14,278 bases of DNA from contig JAGLLQ010000207.1 in NCBI GenBank assembly GCA_023140455.1, forward strand, positions 1 through 14,278. Reading direction: 5' to 3'. Below the pieces are notes generated by a model, which saw only the letters and a program-made list of their open reading frames with translations, did no database searches and was not told where the DNA came from. Origin of the DNA: Desulfobacteraceae bacterium (GTDB taxonomy: Bacteria; Desulfobacterota; Desulfobacteria; Desulfobacterales; Desulfobacteraceae). Below are positions 6,143 through 14,118 of the stretch, piece after piece (the first letter of the stretch is position 1; every line of letters starts with the position of its first letter). Both the position numbers and the translations under genes were made by a program.

Positions 6143-7798
6143 TTATATTGTAACTCTTGCAAGTTCCTTTAATGAAAGGCTGCCATCTAAAACTCTTCTC
6201 AACCCGGCTTCACGGAGAGTTTCCATTCCCTTTGCCTGAGCTATCTTCTGAAGCTGCGCTGAAGCAATTTTCTCAGTTATTCCCTGACTTATTGCAGATT
6301 TAATCTCCATTATTTCAAAGATACCGACTCTTCCAATGTATCCGGTATCATTACAAAGCTTACATTTCCCTGCTTTAAATATTTTTTCCCCTGCTCCTGA
6401 CCAATTTTTCAAACCAAAATATTCAAGTTCTGATTCATCTGGCACATATTCTTTTTTACACTCTTTGCATAATTTTCTAACAAGGCGTTGCGCAATAATT
6501 GCCCTTACTGTGGCACTTATAAAATAATTTTCCACTCCAAGATCAAGAAGTCTTGCAATAGTTGCTACAGCATTATTTGTATGAATTGTAGAAAAAACAA
6601 GATGTCCTGTCATTGCTGCCTGGAATGCTGTTCTTGCAGTCTTTAAATCACGTATCTCACCAACTAAAATCACATCAGGGTCCTGTCTTAAAAAATGCTT
6701 GATTGCCCGTTCAAATGTAAATCCAGCTGTCTCATTTATTTGTGCCTGCTTAACCATATGCAATTCATATTCAACAGGATCCTCAATTGTTAAAACATTT
6801 TTTTCAAAAGTATTAATTTCTTTTAATATTGAATAAAGCGTTGTTGTTTTCCCTGATCCTGTTGGTCCTGCAACCAGAACAATTCCATGGGGAAGATTGG
6901 ACAGTCTTTCTACTATTTTTTTCTTTTCCCCGGAGAAACCTAAGTGTTCAAGTTCCAAAGCTACATTCCCTTTATCCAACAATCTTAAAACAATATTTTC
7001 TCCATTTGTACTTGGAGATGTTGAAACACGAATATCAACCTCTCTGTCCATGAATTCAAAATTCATCCCGCCTTCCTGGGGAAGGCGTTGTTCAGCAATA
7101 TCCATATTTCCTACTATTTTTACTCTTGTGACAATAGAAGAGTGCAGTCCTTTTGGTAAAATATTGGCGTTCTGAAGGATACCATCAACTCTGTAGCTGA
7201 TGCGTACAGCTTTTTCTTCAGGAGAAATATGAATATCAGTTGCTGACCTTCTGAGGCCTTCGGCAATAAACAGATCAACCAGCCTTACAATTGGCGGATT
7301 TACTTCACCATCTGCCGCAAGGCTGCCTGTCATTGCAGCTGATACATTTTTCTCGACTTCATCATCAAAGCTTTCACCAATATCATAATAAAGATTGATT
7401 GCATTCAGTATTTCTTCCTTGTCTGATGCAAAAGTCTCAACTTCAAATCCGGTAATTTTTGTTATTGTATCTATTGCTCTGATATCATTTGGATTATCCA
7501 TTGCAACATACAAAACATCACCTACAATAGAGAATGGTATCAAAAATGAATCCCTGGCAATTTTGCTGTCAATAATTTTCACAGCAGCAGGGTCAATCTG
7601 CATACTTTTCAAATCAACAAAAGACAAATCTGAACTTTTGGCAACGGCTTTAGAAAGATCTTTTCTTGAAGCAAACCCTAACCGTACAACAATTTCACCT
7701 AAAAGCTCTTTAGTTCTTTTCTGCTCTTTTAAGGCAAGATCCAATTGCTGTTGAGTTAAAATTCTCTGTTTAATTAATGCATCACCAAGACGTGCCAT
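6143..7798 (-). CDS. mshE: MshE/GspE/PilB-type assembly ATPase with N-terminal MshEN domain
   Basis: A 551-residue cytoplasmic secretion ATPase that powers pilin polymerisation. The core has Walker A GPTGSGKTT (311-319), an Asp box (TIEDPVEY, 337-344), Walker B within PDVILVGEIRD (374-384) and a His box (TGHLVFSTIHTN, 397-408). Four cysteines (444, 447, 479, 482) form the zinc site of extension-type ATPases, which retraction ATPases lack. The N-terminus is an MshEN domain, known in Vibrio MshE to bind cyclic di-GMP through two 24-residue motifs with a 5-residue spacer. Here motif 1 spans Arg3-Gln26 and motif 2 spans 32-55, with the exact spacer. Deviations are Arg12 for the central Gly of motif 1, and Leu32 and Ser55 for the end residues of motif 2. 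Binding is therefore likely but not assured. It sits between the small lipoprotein gene and the platform gene, with AAAGGT before the ATG. Confidence 0.95.
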   Translation of the reverse strand: MARLGDALIKQRILTQQQLDLALKEQKRTKELLGEIVVRLGFASRKDLSKAVAKSSDLSFVDLKSMQIDPAAVKIIDSKIARDSFLIPFSIVGDVLYVAMDNPNDIRAIDTITKITGFEVETFASDKEEILNAINLYYDIGESFDDEVEKNVSAAMTGSLAADGEVNPPIVRLVDLFIAEGLRRSATDIHISPEEKAVRISYRVDGILQNANILPKGLHSSIVTRVKIVGNMDIAEQRLPQEGGMNFEFMDREVDIRVSTSPSTNGENIVLRLLDKGNVALELEHLGFSGEKKKIVERLSNLPHGIVLVAGPTGSGKTTTLYSILKEINTFEKNVLTIEDPVEYELHMVKQAQINETAGFTFERAIKHFLRQDPDVILVGEIRDLKTARTAFQAAMTGHLVFSTIHTNNAVATIARLLDLGVENYFISATVRAIIAQRLVRKLCKECKKEYVPDESELEYFGLKNWSGAGEKIFKAGKCKLCNDTGYIGRVGIFEIMEIKSAISQGITEKIASAQLQKIAQAKGMETLREAGLRRVLDGSLSLKELARVTI

Positions 7799-7832
7799 AA
7801 TTCAGACCTTTATGCTATACTTTAAGTTATGT

Positions 7833-8306
7833 TTAATCCATGCCTGGTTTATCCAGCACTACATTAAGGAGAACAGGATTATTACCCGGATACTGAAGAA
7901 TTGTATCGCCAAGTTCATTATTAATACATACTGATTTATATTCAAAAGTATTTTTAGGATCAAGAAAACTTATCCATATATCGTTTGCCTCATTTAAAGG
8001 CTCAAATGTAAAGTAATACTGCCCTTCAACGTCAGTATCAGTCATATGGTTAACTTTTAAAATTTTTGTATTAACATCTATCTTTTTTTTATCTTTTACC
8101 ACAAAATTTCTTTGGATAAGATAAACCTGACAATTCTTGACTGGCAAGCCTTTGTAGTCTAAAACCTGTCCTGAAATATCATATTTTTTTTGATGAATGA
8201 CATTCCATTTATATTGCACGCGGCTGTCAGAAGAAGCACAGCTCCAAAAGGTCGATACAAAAAAAAGAATGATTATCAATTTTGAATAATTATAGTATCG
8301 CTCCAT
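7833..8306 (-). CDS. small lipoprotein with a transthyretin-like (carboxypeptidase-regulatory-like) domain
   Basis: I start at the ATG at 8306 (157 residues), which has AAAGGGG 6 nt upstream. A TTG at 8324 would add six residues but lacks such a site. A basic N-terminus and hydrophobic stretch (residues 10-20) precede a lipobox-like FWSC with Cys23. Phe at -3 is unusual, so lipidation is probable rather than certain. Ala at +2 would favour outer-membrane sorting. Residues 43-115 show the beta-sandwich pattern ISGQVLDYKGLPVKNCQVYL...TDTDVEGQYYF, typical of transthyretin/carboxypeptidase-D regulatory-like domains that often occur in extracytoplasmic proteins. No catalytic residues are evident. 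The gene lies within the operon, between the MshN-like and MshE-like genes, where Vibrio MSHA loci have no counterpart. It may assist the secretin or anchor something at the outer membrane. No specific function can be assigned. Confidence 0.75.
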   Translation of the reverse strand: MERYYNYSKLIIILFFVSTFWSCASSDSRVQYKWNVIHQKKYDISGQVLDYKGLPVKNCQVYLIQRNFVVKDKKKIDVNTKILKVNHMTDTDVEGQYYFTFEPLNEANDIWISFLDPKNTFEYKSVCINNELGDTILQYPGNNPVLLNVVLDKPGMD

Positions 8307-8312
8307 AAATAA

Positions 8313-8319
8313 CCCCTTT
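8313..8319 (-). promoter_or_regulatory. Shine-Dalgarno fixing the lipoprotein start
   Basis: AAAGGGG on the minus strand lies 6 nt before the ATG at 8306. It falls inside the coding sequence of the longer TTG-initiated reading, which argues for the shorter protein. Confidence 0.6.
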
Positions 8320-8357
8320 AACAATTGTTATTAGTGATATGGTTAATATTATATTCT

Positions 8358-9431
8358 CTATGCATTTGCCGCTATAATGGCTTGAATCAATTTTATTCTA
8401 TTTATAATTATATTTCTTAATTTATTAGATTGACTTACTTTTGTTGTTTGTAAGCACTTCTTATAATTATCAATTGCTTTTAAATATTCTTCTCTTTTTT
8501 CATAAATAGATGAACATGCAAGAAGCGATTTATAATTATCAGGGTCTATTTTAACAATCTTTGCATACAGCTCTACTGCTTTGTCAAATTGATCAGTTGT
8601 TTGATACAGCACTGCAAGATTATAAAGAGAGATTATATTATTTTGATCTTTTTCAACTGCCTCTAATAAAAATTTTTCCGCCTTTTTATAATTTTTCTGC
8701 TTTAAATATGCAATTCCAAGATTTACAGATGCTTTAATATTGTCCGGGTCTAATTCATACAAGTCTTCAAGCAAATCAACAGCTTTATTATAAGCTTCCA
8801 TATTAACGTATATTGTAGAAAGATTAATAAGTGATTTTTCATAATCAGATTTTATATTTAACGATTTTTTATAATATTCTTCAGCTTTTGAATAATCTTT
8901 ATTTTGCTGAGCATTCAACCCTAAGTTAAAATAAAGCTTATAACCTGCTTTGTTCTGCTTTTTCTGAAATCCAGTATCTTCTTGATCATTTACAATCTTT
9001 TCTTCTGCTTCAACGCTATTGATTTTGTCAACATTGCCAATATTAATAGTAAGCTGATCAACTTTAATACTTTTTTGTGCCTCCTGGGTTTTTGGATCCT
9101 GCGTTTTTAAATCTTGGATATCAACCTGAAGGCTTTGTAACTTTGTTTCTTGTTTTGATTTCGGCTTTATTGATTCCTGTTTTATTACAGGTTTTCGCAC
9201 TGGAATCAGTTCTTTTTTTATTTCTTTTGCTGGAGGGGAAGGCTTTAAAAATAAACCTGTAACTGAAACGACTAAAAGCAATGTTACTCCCAGAAGAACA
9301 ATTTTTTTTACTTTCTTTTTTTTTAAATTCTCTTGATTGCTATCAAAAAGCATAGGTGGGATATTGACAGTCTGTTCAGAAGAATGTCTTTTTTTAGATA
9401 TTTTTTGTAAATATTCGCTAATCAGGCTCAT
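8358..9431 (-). CDS. MshN-like membrane-anchored tetratricopeptide repeat protein
   Basis: A 357-residue bitopic protein. A short cytoplasmic N-terminus (MSLISEYLQKISKKR, similar in style to MshN and GspA/B partners) is followed by a Lys-rich stop and one membrane segment at about 44-62. A Pro/Lys/Gln-rich periplasmic linker of about 100 residues follows (64-160). The rest is about five TPR units: 166-197, 200-231, 234-265, 268-299 and 302-335, with typical A-Y-N-K-A and N-L-G-I-A-Y-L motifs. TPR proteins at this place in MSHA and related loci are thought to help assemble or stabilise the secretin or to organise the envelope complex. Position directly after the secretin gene (22 bp), and before the assembly ATPase, matches mshN. 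The ribosome binding site is weak, which may keep its level below that of its neighbours. Confidence 0.85.
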   Translation of the reverse strand: MSLISEYLQKISKKRHSSEQTVNIPPMLFDSNQENLKKKKVKKIVLLGVTLLLVVSVTGLFLKPSPPAKEIKKELIPVRKPVIKQESIKPKSKQETKLQSLQVDIQDLKTQDPKTQEAQKSIKVDQLTINIGNVDKINSVEAEEKIVNDQEDTGFQKKQNKAGYKLYFNLGLNAQQNKDYSKAEEYYKKSLNIKSDYEKSLINLSTIYVNMEAYNKAVDLLEDLYELDPDNIKASVNLGIAYLKQKNYKKAEKFLLEAVEKDQNNIISLYNLAVLYQTTDQFDKAVELYAKIVKIDPDNYKSLLACSSIYEKREEYLKAIDNYKKCLQTTKVSQSNKLRNIIINRIKLIQAIIAANA

Positions 9432-9453
9432 GGTTTAATAGCATAATCCCATA

Positions 9454-11088
9454 TTATTGCTCAACAATTCTTGGAGTTAAAAGGATAACAAGTTCAATTT
9501 TATTTGATTCCCTGCTTTGATTTGAGAACAAAAAAGTGCCGACTATGGGGATTTTCCCAAGTATAGGCACACTCTTTGTTGTGTCGTTGGTATCGTTCTG
9601 AATCATCCCACCTAAAATAATAGTTTCGCCATCTCTGGCACGTACAATAGTATCAACCTGTCTTGTATCAAAAATTGGTACTTCCCATGTTGTCCCATTA
9701 TATGTAAAAGATTGCTCTCCTACCTGATCTGTTATTACAGGTAAAACATGGAGTGTAATTATTCCATCTTCACTTATCTGAGGCGTAATACCAAGATTAA
9801 CACCTGCCTGTGCCTTTTTTACGGTTGGAACAGCTTGGTAACTCACAGTGTCGCCTGCCTGGACTGTCTCAATATCAAAATCAAGGTATGGGATTACCCT
9901 TCCAACAGAGATAGATGCAGATTGATTATTAAGAACATTTAATCTCGGGGATGAAATAGTATTTATATTTCCCTGAATCTTTATAGCATCTATCAGTGCT
10001 GATATATCCACATCGTCAAAAACTTTGCCAAGACTCAAACTAAAATTTCCTGTATTTGCTGTGGGCATCAGGCTGACATCGAAATCAAAGTCAAAATCTG
10101 TAATCTGATCCAATGCTGACCAGTCTATTCCATATTGGTGACGATGATTGAGTTGTACCTCCATAATTTTTGCTTCTATAACAACCTGGCGTAATAACGA
10201 TTTTTTCATTGCACTTAAGAATTCTTCCACAAGATTAAGGTTATAAGGTCTGTCTATAACCAATATTGTTCCGCTTGCAGAATCGACAGTAGCTCTACCT
10301 ATTTCAGAAAGAAGACCTGTTACTTCTCCTGTGCCGCTTGGGCCTGTACTCCCTTGTCCGGGTTTTAAAATAGCTTTAACTTTCTTCCAGATATTAAGGC
10401 TTGCTTCATCCTCAATTTCTGTTGTAACTGAAAATTCAGCACTTATACCGCTGCTGTCTTCTCCGGATGAAGACCCCAGCATATCTCCACCAACATTGGA
10501 AGTTGGCTTAGAAAAAACAAGTGGGTAATCAAATTTAATAAATCTCTCTTCAACAGCTTTAATTTTAAGAACTGTTCCCTTTATTCTATAAAAATAATCA
10601 TAAGCTTCTAATATTTCATCCATGGCCTGTTTTATGGGAAGATTATTAAACTCAACAGAGACTTCCTGTGTGGCATCTACATGTTTACCAATAACAAGAT
10701 TGAATTCTGCTTCTTTAGCAAGTGCCAATAACACATCTCTCAAAGATGTACGCCTTGCTGAGAATGAAAACAATTTATCTTCAAATGACATTTTATCATC
10801 AATCATAAGTTCAGGTTCAATTTCAGCTAAAGGCGCAAGCTTTTGAATTTTGACTTTTTTTACAACTTTTGCATCACTGGTCTGTTCAGGACTTAAAGCC
10901 TTTTGTTCTTTGATAGTAGATTCGGAAACAGGAGGATTTGGTGCCTGATGAGCACAGGAGTTAACAAACAATGTCAGTGCTGGAACCAGAATCAGGATCA
11001 GCAAAAAGCTGCTTGAAAATAATAAAGTAGAATTTCCTTTATCATTATATGATTCTGCTTTTTCAAATAAAGTTTTATTCAATCTCAT
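9454..11088 (-). CDS. mshL: MshL-type secretin, outer-membrane pore lipoprotein
   Basis: A 544-residue secretin that forms the multimeric outer-membrane channel for the pilus. A rather long signal peptide ends in a lipobox-like VNSC with Cys45, so it is probably a lipoprotein that may target itself, as MshL does. A Pro/Lys-rich spacer is followed by a secretin N-terminal (STN-type) domain at about 108-175 (LRDVLLALAKEAEFNLVI) and an N1-type domain around 260-295 (SGTILVIDRPYNLNLVEEF). The beta-barrel domain runs from about 300 to the end, with VVIEAKIMEVQLNHRHQYGIDW, VLNNQSASISVG (385-396), GVNLGITPQI (429-438), RDGETIILGGM (485-495) and the closing VPILGKIPIVGTFLF (507-521) and ELVILLTPRI (532-541). 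A Gly/Ser-rich loop at 199-217 and an Asp-Phe run (TDFDFDFD, 330-337) are local oddities. AAAGGA precedes the ATG. Confidence 0.95.
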   Translation of the reverse strand: MRLNKTLFEKAESYNDKGNSTLLFSSSFLLILILVPALTLFVNSCAHQAPNPPVSESTIKEQKALSPEQTSDAKVVKKVKIQKLAPLAEIEPELMIDDKMSFEDKLFSFSARRTSLRDVLLALAKEAEFNLVIGKHVDATQEVSVEFNNLPIKQAMDEILEAYDYFYRIKGTVLKIKAVEERFIKFDYPLVFSKPTSNVGGDMLGSSSGEDSSGISAEFSVTTEIEDEASLNIWKKVKAILKPGQGSTGPSGTGEVTGLLSEIGRATVDSASGTILVIDRPYNLNLVEEFLSAMKKSLLRQVVIEAKIMEVQLNHRHQYGIDWSALDQITDFDFDFDVSLMPTANTGNFSLSLGKVFDDVDISALIDAIKIQGNINTISSPRLNVLNNQSASISVGRVIPYLDFDIETVQAGDTVSYQAVPTVKKAQAGVNLGITPQISEDGIITLHVLPVITDQVGEQSFTYNGTTWEVPIFDTRQVDTIVRARDGETIILGGMIQNDTNDTTKSVPILGKIPIVGTFLFSNQSRESNKIELVILLTPRIVEQ

Positions 11089-11137
11089 ATAATCATATTC
11101 CTTTAAATATTCTTCAATTCAATTCCTGATCATATAT

Positions 11138-11836
11138 TTATTCATACATTCTCAATACATCTTGTAATTGTTTTTTCAGATTCCCTGCTCCATCAGAAGG
11201 TTCAACTTCCTGTTCTACTTGATTCTCTTCCGGCAGATCAATTTGAACATTAGAAGATTTATGCATCAAAGGTACGAAATCCGGTTCCAATTGTATTTCT
11301 TTAATCTCTTCTTTATTTACAAGAGTAATGCTCTTTTTTGATATCTTTTCAACTTTGAAATCCTCAACATTGTCACCTTCAATGACAAATTTCTGATTTA
11401 CTAATGCAAATTTCTGATTTTGACCCATCATAATCATTGAAAGATGAAAGCGAGAGCCGGATGATGTTGTACCTGTTTCTTTATCATCCACAATTTTGTT
11501 GCCAATGTCAGCCAACTCCTGCTCTGAAAAATTTTCCTTCCCAAATTTTAGCAAAAGGATTTCCTCAGGAAAAAGAAAGGGGTTCTGTTCTGTATATAAA
11601 TAATTATCCGGTGCAATCTTTTCTTCAAGTTTGCCTCTTTTTTTTATGGTTTCTTTTGTATTAAAATATACATCAATATCAGATATCAGCTGATTATTTT
11701 CATGCATTCTGACTTCTTTAACATCAGGTATTTCTAATTTCTTTTTAGGCGATAAAGGTTGTATATCAATATAAATAATCATACCTGCTAAAAGAATAAA
11801 AACAATAATTAAAGCAGGAAAAAGTCGATTATTCAT
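11138..11836 (-). CDS. GspB/MshK-like bitopic periplasmic protein
   Basis: A 232-residue protein with one N-terminal membrane segment (about 6-24) and a periplasmic remainder. Residues about 130-183 (HLSMIMMGQNQKFALVNQKF, EGDNVEDFKVEKISKKSITL, EIQLEP) have the pattern of the C-terminal beta domain of GspB, MshK and, more distantly, PilP and GspC: a conserved apolar strand, A-x-V-N-x-K-F, then x-E-G-D. Such proteins link the inner-membrane complex to the secretin. The C-terminal 35 residues are acidic and Gln-rich with a predicted short helix. The gene lies between the PilO-like and secretin genes, as mshK does. GAGG stands 8 nt before the ATG. Sequence similarity is modest, so the assignment rests on this motif and gene order. 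PilP-like would be the alternative name. Confidence 0.7.
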   Translation of the reverse strand: MNNRLFPALIIVFILLAGMIIYIDIQPLSPKKKLEIPDVKEVRMHENNQLISDIDVYFNTKETIKKRGKLEEKIAPDNYLYTEQNPFLFPEEILLLKFGKENFSEQELADIGNKIVDDKETGTTSSGSRFHLSMIMMGQNQKFALVNQKFVIEGDNVEDFKVEKISKKSITLVNKEEIKEIQLEPDFVPLMHKSSNVQIDLPEENQVEQEVEPSDGAGNLKKQLQDVLRMYE

Positions 11837-11862
11837 AAACCAAACCTCAAACTAAATATTAA

Positions 11863-12444
11863 TTAAATATTATTATATGCATCAAAATCAAGCTGTTTTA
11901 AATTTGCCGGTATTAGCAAATCAAAACTGACTTCACCTCTTGTTCTCTGTTCATTTTGCCGTTGAAATTTTGCAGCTCTTACCTTTATCGGGTATTGATC
12001 CTGCAGAAAAAGTATATTTAAAAAATTTTCAATCTCATGTGTGTAAAGGAAATCAAAATTAATCATAAAACTGCTTTGTTGCAGTGGAATAGGCTGCCTC
12101 TTGCTTACATTGCTATTTTGAATGTTAACATTTGCATTTACCTTTTCCAATAACGATGGAGATAAATAATCAAGAAACTTTACCAGACCTTTTTCAGGAT
12201 CTTCAAAACCAGTCATAAGCCATGGTTTAAGATCGGTATAAATTAAAACGTAAAATTTAAGCTTTTTAGAAGCCTCAGCCTTACGAGATTCAAGGCGTGT
12301 GATCTGGTTTTGGAACTGTCTTGTGCGATCTTTTAACAGTTTTAATTTCTCCTTATTTTTATAATGAACCAACCCAAGGTGAAGTATTAAAAGCGCAGCC
12401 AGAGGAAAAATCAGATATTTTATATAATTCATTGAACGGCTCAT
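11863..12444 (-). CDS. PilO/MshJ-like inner-membrane alignment protein
   Basis: A 193-residue bitopic protein: a short cytoplasmic end, a membrane segment at about 9-27, a charged coiled-coil stretch at about 29-68 (KNKEKLKLLKDRTRQFQNQI and on), then a small periplasmic alpha/beta domain (about 105-185: FMINFDFLYTHEIENFLNIL, EVSFDLLIP). This is the architecture of PilO, GspM and MshJ, which pair with PilN or GspL to form a scaffold across the periplasm. Its ATG overlaps the end of the upstream GspL-like gene by 4 bp, implying translational coupling and suggesting the two products are made in equal amounts and act as partners. AAGGAAG lies upstream. An alternative start at Met5 is possible. 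The family call is by architecture and order, as sequence conservation in PilO proteins is low. Confidence 0.8.
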   Translation of the reverse strand: MSRSMNYIKYLIFPLAALLILHLGLVHYKNKEKLKLLKDRTRQFQNQITRLESRKAEASKKLKFYVLIYTDLKPWLMTGFEDPEKGLVKFLDYLSPSLLEKVNANVNIQNSNVSKRQPIPLQQSSFMINFDFLYTHEIENFLNILFLQDQYPIKVRAAKFQRQNEQRTRGEVSFDLLIPANLKQLDFDAYNNI

Positions 12445-13880
12445 AAAGTATTCTTCCTTATTTCAAGGCTGAGCGAAAAACTAAAATTCTTTCTTTTTTT
12501 ATCTATACTTTCAGGGGTATATTTTATATCAATTGTTTTAAATTCTTTTGATGATTCTACTTTTGACCCGAATTCCCTTAACATTTCAAGACCTTCCTGC
12601 CAGTTAACAGCTATCACATCACCTTCTATTGCTGCTTTGAACTTATCTTTATTATCAAGATCAATTCCCAAAGATTTAAAAATAATATTCGGCGGGGTTT
12701 TGTACGCTAATTCTGAAAAAATTTTATCCCATGCAATTTGGTTTTTAAAGGTTTGATTGTAAAAAACATTCCAGTCTTTTAAAGGGCTTAGCTTGCCAAT
12801 TTTACTTTCAAGTTCTTGTACCTGATTCTTTAACTCTTTTGCCTTTTCATATTTCTTTGTCAAACTATCAGTCTGTTTTGCAATATTACTTGTAAGCTGA
12901 TAATTAAAAAAAAATAATCCGACAATGCATGCTGCACAAACAGCAATTGCAGGATAATATATCATTTTTTCAAACTTAAATTTTTTTGTCTTTTTCTTAA
13001 GAAAGTTAAACTCTGATGATGCAAACACACTGCTTAAAATCTGTATATTATCAATAAACTCTGCCTCAGAATAATTTTGTATCAGTGATGTTTTTAAGCT
13101 AAACCGATATTCAATATTCTCATCAGAAACAAAATGTTTTGAAAAATTTTTAACATATGTTTGTTTACATAAAATATAAGCTATTTCTGGTTCAGATTCT
13201 CTGAATTCATGCTTGAAAAACGTAATTGTCCGGTTCATCTCTTTTGAAATTCTTGCTGCAAGCCACTCAGCATTATCCTCATTTAGCATATCATTTACCT
13301 GAGTGCCGACTGGTATATTCCGTGCTACTTTAACTATGCCATCAGGCGATGCAATAATCATCGTTGATTCATGTTCGCCGACTAAAACTATAATAAAATC
13401 AGAATCAAAAGAATCGACTGTAGACACAACTTTTGCAAGACTTACAGGAAGCGGTATCACTACCTTTACTTTACGACTGAACTTCTTAAAATCACCAAGC
13501 AGATCATTTATTTCTTTTTGATCTATTGCAACATAGGCGACATTATATTTTTCAACACCTGTTTCGTCTTTTACTTTGCCTATAGTTTTATACTTAATTT
13601 CAATTTCATCTGCATGATAAGATTTATCAAGAATCTTCTGAGACAAGAGCTTAGGAAGATACTTCTTTTTTACTCTTGGTAATGAATCAACTGCATATAT
13701 TTCAGAAGGGAAAACAGCATTTATGTAGATTTCATCAGCTTCGCTGCATGCGGAATGTAATGCTTCCTCAGAAGACAAATCGACACTGATCCCGGCAAAA
13801 AAACCTGATCCCTGTTTTTCTACCTCAATTCCGGAGAACAAGGCTTCCTGCTTTGTTATTGCCAGCATTGTTTTAGCCAT
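12441..13880 (-). CDS. GspL/MshI-type PilM-PilN fusion protein
   Basis: A 479-residue protein with a cytoplasmic actin-like domain (about 1-295), one membrane segment at 307-326, a coiled coil (about 332-365) and a ferredoxin-like periplasmic domain (about 380-475: WDKIFSELAYKTPPNIIFKS, IEGDVIAVNWQEGLEMLREF). This equals PilM fused to PilN, the plan of GspL in type II secretion. The strand-turn region 160-193 (SDFIIVLVGEHESTMIIASP, IPVG) corresponds to the phosphate-2 loop of PilM, but the usual Asp-x-Gly is absent, and the N-terminal GIDIG motif is also missing. ATP binding is therefore doubtful and a structural role in docking the assembly ATPase is more likely. It is the first gene of the operon, 238 bp from the divergent prepilin. 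The ribosome binding site before the ATG at 13880 is weak. Met5 is an alternative start. Confidence 0.85.
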   Translation of the reverse strand: MAKTMLAITKQEALFSGIEVEKQGSGFFAGISVDLSSEEALHSACSEADEIYINAVFPSEIYAVDSLPRVKKKYLPKLLSQKILDKSYHADEIEIKYKTIGKVKDETGVEKYNVAYVAIDQKEINDLLGDFKKFSRKVKVVIPLPVSLAKVVSTVDSFDSDFIIVLVGEHESTMIIASPDGIVKVARNIPVGTQVNDMLNEDNAEWLAARISKEMNRTITFFKHEFRESEPEIAYILCKQTYVKNFSKHFVSDENIEYRFSLKTSLIQNYSEAEFIDNIQILSSVFASSEFNFLKKKTKKFKFEKMIYYPAIAVCAACIVGLFFFNYQLTSNIAKQTDSLTKKYEKAKELKNQVQELESKIGKLSPLKDWNVFYNQTFKNQIAWDKIFSELAYKTPPNIIFKSLGIDLDNKDKFKAAIEGDVIAVNWQEGLEMLREFGSKVESSKEFKTIDIKYTPESIDKKRKNFSFSLSLEIRKNTL

Positions 13881-13903
13881 GGCAGCTACTCACTTGGTGC
13901 AAT

Positions 13904-13937
13904 TTAAGTTGAAATTCAAAATCTATTTTGTTAAGTT
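13904..13937. repeat. direct repeats flanking a small palindrome in the operon leader
   Basis: TTAAGTT occurs at 13904-13910 and 13931-13937. Between them lies the palindrome CAAAAT-CT-ATTTTG (13917-13930). All this falls in the untranslated leader predicted for the minus-strand operon. It may be a regulator site or mere AT-rich chance. Confidence 0.25.
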
Positions 13938-13940
13938 ATG

Positions 13941-13959
13941 ATTCAGTATATATCTGAAT
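13941..13959. promoter_or_regulatory. possible operator palindrome over the operon -10 box
   Basis: ATTCAG (13941-13946) and CTGAAT (13954-13959) are exact complements with a 7-bp centre. The 19-bp site covers the proposed -10 box and the adjoining spacer, where a bound dimer would block RNA polymerase. Confidence 0.35.
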
Positions 13960-13973
13960 ACTTCTCCAGGCAA
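13945..13973 (-). promoter_or_regulatory. sigma-70 promoter of the minus-strand pilus operon
   Basis: On the minus strand TTGCCT (13968-13973), a 17-bp spacer and TATACT (13945-13950) make a good promoter. The start point would be near 13938, leaving a leader of about 58 nt before the ATG at 13880. No other promoter of similar quality is apparent in the gaps down to 4202, so it may drive all nine genes. Confidence 0.55.
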
Positions 13974-14051
13974 GAAAAAAATAAAATATTTACACATTGA
14001 CGATTTATATTAAGTAAAATTTTCGCCCTTAAAAAAATAATATTTATTATA

Positions 14052-14081
14052 TTGACAACAATTATAAAATACAGGTATTTT
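14052..14081 (+). promoter_or_regulatory. possible promoter of the right-edge prepilin gene
   Basis: A consensus TTGACA (14052-14057) is followed after 18 bp by TATTTT (14076-14081), giving a leader of about 30 nt before the ATG at 14119. The -10 box is only a fair match. Confidence 0.45.
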
Positions 14082-14118
14082 AATAAGAAAAGCTTTTCAC
14101 AGACAAATAAGGAACCAG

